From positions 1 through 26,587 of the forward strand of contig CAYPIE010000081.1 of assembly GCA_964410665.1 (NCBI GenBank): DNA of 26,587 bases. The letters are read 5' to 3'. The position numbers were made by a program, and so were the translations under genes. This document shows, in pieces, positions 25,114-26,587 of this stretch (position 1 is its first letter; each line of letters begins with the position of its first letter). The DNA is from CAYPIE01 sp964410665 (lineage in GTDB: Bacteria; Planctomycetota; Planctomycetia; Gemmatales; Gemmataceae). Under the pieces are notes generated by a model. The model was not told the DNA's origin and ran no database searches. It was given only the letters and a program-made list of their open reading frames with translations.

Positions 25114-25119
25114 TAGAAT
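25114..25119 (+). promoter_or_regulatory. Candidate extended -10 promoter element for the TIGR02996 gene
   Basis: TG-C-TAGAAT (TG at 25111-25112, hexamer at 25114-25119) is a good extended -10, 36 bases before the start codon. No matching -35 is visible at the usual distance. Confidence 0.3.
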
Positions 25120-25155
25120 CAGGGTAGCGCGGAAGTCTAGCCAGGTGAGTAGTTC

Positions 25156-25833
25156 ATGATTCGAGATGAAGCGGCCTTGATTGCCGCGTGTCTTGCCGAG
25201 CCCAAGGACGACTTGCCCAAGCTGGTGTTTGCCGACTGGCTTGAGGAGCAGGGGAAGACCACCGAGGCTTGGCGATTGCGGCAATATCTCTGGGTCTATC
25301 GACCGATCTGGAAGGAAGGGTTCGAGTGGCAAGCAGATCCGGAGTGGACGTCCGAGGATCGTCGGGCTTTGCTCGAGGAGCTGGTCGAGACACGCCGCGA
25401 TGAGCTTTGGCGGCTGGTCATCCTGACTCTGGTCGAAGCGATTTGGGCCCGTTATCCACTGGAACTGAATGGGCCAAAGCTTCATTGGCCCGACGGCTGG
25501 AATGTTGAGCGGTACCAGCACATCCTGGCCCAGGCGAAATGCCTCATCATTCTATACTCGTGTGGCATCCAAGTTCATCTCGTGAAGGCCCTGCAGGCGA
25601 CGGGACGCATGCGCGATGCTTTCCGCTGGAGGTCGGGGGCGGCCGCGGGGATTGCCGAGGCGCTCCGGCAAGCGGCGCGGCGGGAGAATGTCGCTGCCAG
25701 CGCTACCACCAAGGCAGCAAGGGCCCTAGAACGAATGGCCGAAGATTATGTGCGTAAGCGACCTTGGGAACCTATCCAGCAGGCATTCGGTTCTCTATGG
25801 TGGCATATCCGAGATACCAAGCCGCCATGGTGA
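25156..25833 (+). CDS. TIGR02996 repeat-companion domain protein, 225 residues
   Basis: A clear TIGR02996 domain occupies residues 1-45 (MIRDEAALIAACLAEP, then DDLPKLVFADWLEEQGK). The ATG at 25156 has AGGTGA 7 bases upstream. The remaining 180 residues have no LRR or other repeats of the sort this domain usually accompanies. Instead they share motifs RPIW (49-52), LWRLVILTL (84-92), SCGIQ (135-139) and SLWWHIRD (213-220) with the gene at 24273, and the first two with the truncated gene at 6631. The middle is Ala/Arg-rich helix (160-200). It is predicted soluble and cytoplasmic. Function is unknown. It lies 118 bases after its relative and in the same direction, with its own likely promoter. 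Confidence 0.9.
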   Translation: MIRDEAALIAACLAEPKDDLPKLVFADWLEEQGKTTEAWRLRQYLWVYRPIWKEGFEWQADPEWTSEDRRALLEELVETRRDELWRLVILTLVEAIWARYPLELNGPKLHWPDGWNVERYQHILAQAKCLIILYSCGIQVHLVKALQATGRMRDAFRWRSGAAAGIAEALRQAARRENVAASATTKAARALERMAEDYVRKRPWEPIQQAFGSLWWHIRDTKPPW

Positions 25834-25935
25834 GTGGCGAAGGGGATGATCAAGGTCTCCCCAAACGCCCAGCGGTTCGAGACACTCTTCGCCGGCTGGT
25901 TGAATTGGAAGGCTTAGCCAGCGAATAAGCACGGG

Positions 25936-25964
25936 TTGACAGTATGTGGAGTTGCATTGATGGT
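25936..25964 (+). promoter_or_regulatory. Weak candidate promoter for the small membrane protein
   Basis: TTGACA (25936-25941) is a perfect -35 consensus. Seventeen bases later GATGGT (25959-25964) is a poor -10. The position, 23 bases before the start codon at 25988, is reasonable. Confidence 0.25.
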
Positions 25965-25987
25965 GCTGACTTGGGAGTGATGGCGTA

Positions 25988-26188
25988 ATGGGTATCGCCG
26001 CCGGGGTATTGTGTTTGGTCTTGGGCGCCTGGCTGTTGTTAGCTGGACTATGCAACGGCAGAGCGATGGTGGACTTGCTGGATCATGGCCTGATTCGCGA
26101 GTCGGTGGGCAGAGGAATGGCTCGCTGGGTTTGGCTCTTGTTGGGAGTGGGTGGCATTACGGGCGGAATTCTCCTTATTGTCACATGA
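25988..26188 (+). CDS. Small two-helix membrane protein, 66 residues
   Basis: A short but credible gene: GGGAGTGA precedes the ATG, and the product is almost entirely two hydrophobic helices (about 4-22, GVLCLVLGAWLLLAGL; about 47-65, WVWLLLGVGGITGGILLIV). They are joined by a charged loop of about 24 residues (NGRAMVDLLDHGLIRESVGRGMAR). Both helices contain Gly-rich packing faces. I recognise no family. It follows the TIGR02996 gene by 154 bases. Small membrane proteins of this shape occur as toxin/immunity partners or complex accessory subunits, but nothing in the sequence decides this. Confidence 0.6.
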   Translation: MGIAAGVLCLVLGAWLLLAGLCNGRAMVDLLDHGLIRESVGRGMARWVWLLLGVGGITGGILLIVT

Positions 26189-26356
26189 ACCCGGTCGATC
26201 ATCTTGATGGAGCCGACCACCCGGTGGTCGTACAGGTTTGGAACCCCGACGTGGGGAGCACATGGTGGAAGCAAGTTCCGACCGGACCTCGACGCACGTA
26301 ATCGTGGCGTCCGCAGGTAAGCACCCATATGCGTGAAGGGTTGGCCAGGGCTGTTC

Positions 26357-26587
26357 TTATTGAGCGGCGGGTGGGAACCCAATGGTGTTCGGCACGATGA
26401 TTGCTTTGGGCTGAGTGGCACGCTCGGAGTCCGCGACGGGCGTGGGAAACGCCTCGTGCGTGGGGGTCATGGCAATGCACGGGTTGCGGAGCATGCCTCG
26501 CATCACCCACGCGCAGAGTCCGGGTGGGGGCGGGAACGCCTTCGCCGGTGCCGGGGGAACACCCGGAGGTGGCCAAGGCGTGGGCGT
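26357..26587 (-). CDS. Proline-rich C-terminus of a gene extending beyond the window
   Basis: An open minus-strand frame enters from the right edge and ends at TAA (26357-26359). The visible 76 residues begin with a proline-rich segment (PTPWPPPGVPPAPAKAFPPPPG). A short hydrophobic/cysteine-containing part follows (LCAWVMRGMLRNPCIAM), then a polar end (ERATQPKAIIVPNTIGFPPAAQ). Third-codon positions are strongly G/C as in neighbouring genes, supporting this frame over the overlapping 26199-26576 frame. The 5' end and domain content are outside the window, so the function is unknown. Confidence 0.45.
   Translation of the reverse strand, partial: TPTPWPPPGVPPAPAKAFPPPPGLCAWVMRGMLRNPCIAMTPTHEAFPTPVADSERATQPKAIIVPNTIGFPPAAQ

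Overview
The window looks like chromosomal DNA from a planctomycete, probably near Gemmata or a related GC-rich order. The basis is its gene families. It has two gene pairs of planctomycete cytochrome/PSD1 proteins (DUF1549 plus DUF1553) with Tat-exported DUF1501 proteins, and three small proteins with the TIGR02996 repeat-companion domain. It also has a PQQ-type propeller starting with the planctomycete DWPQW...RDG signature, a multi-EF-hand protein, and two large surface-type proteins with an N-terminal LEDR-x-x-P motif. This is inferred from recognised families; no rRNA or tRNA is present to confirm it. One 100-base run of N (6963-7062) is a scaffold gap.

Layout. 1-736 (minus): start of a surface protein with two repeated PPC-like beta domains, running off the left edge. 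1101-2609 (plus): aldehyde dehydrogenase. 2806-3228 (minus): unknown protein. 3550-4161 (plus): lipoprotein. 4249-6417 (minus): secreted fusion of an Asp-box (sialidase-like) propeller with a family 10 pectate lyase. 6631-6962 (plus): TIGR02996 protein cut by the gap. 7161-7637 (minus): three-helix membrane protein. 7943-11383 (minus): 1146-residue metzincin-type protease with cadherin-like, PPC-like and RTX calcium-binding modules, preceded by a possible 19-codon leader ORF and a gene-poor stretch rich in hairpins.

Core region, 12191-23877. Two operons diverge from a 326-base control region (17972-18297). The minus-strand operon is ECF sigma factor, single-pass membrane protein (a likely sigma regulator), coiled-coil secreted protein, DUF1549/DUF1553 cytochrome and DUF1501. 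The plus-strand operon is PQQ-like propeller, DUF1549/DUF1553 cytochrome, DUF1501 and eight-EF-hand protein. Genes overlap by 4-11 bases or lie 20-71 bases apart, so each set is probably co-transcribed. Nearly all products carry Sec or Tat signals. I infer a cell-envelope system, possibly redox or polymer related, whose minus-strand half is controlled by its own sigma factor. The biochemical role of DUF1501/DUF1549/DUF1553 sets is not established.

Right end, 24273-26587. Two more TIGR02996-type proteins share similarity well beyond the named domain with each other and with the gap-truncated copy. They suggest a small, locally expanded protein family that I do not recognise. A 66-residue two-helix membrane protein and the proline-rich end of a gene running off the right edge complete the window.
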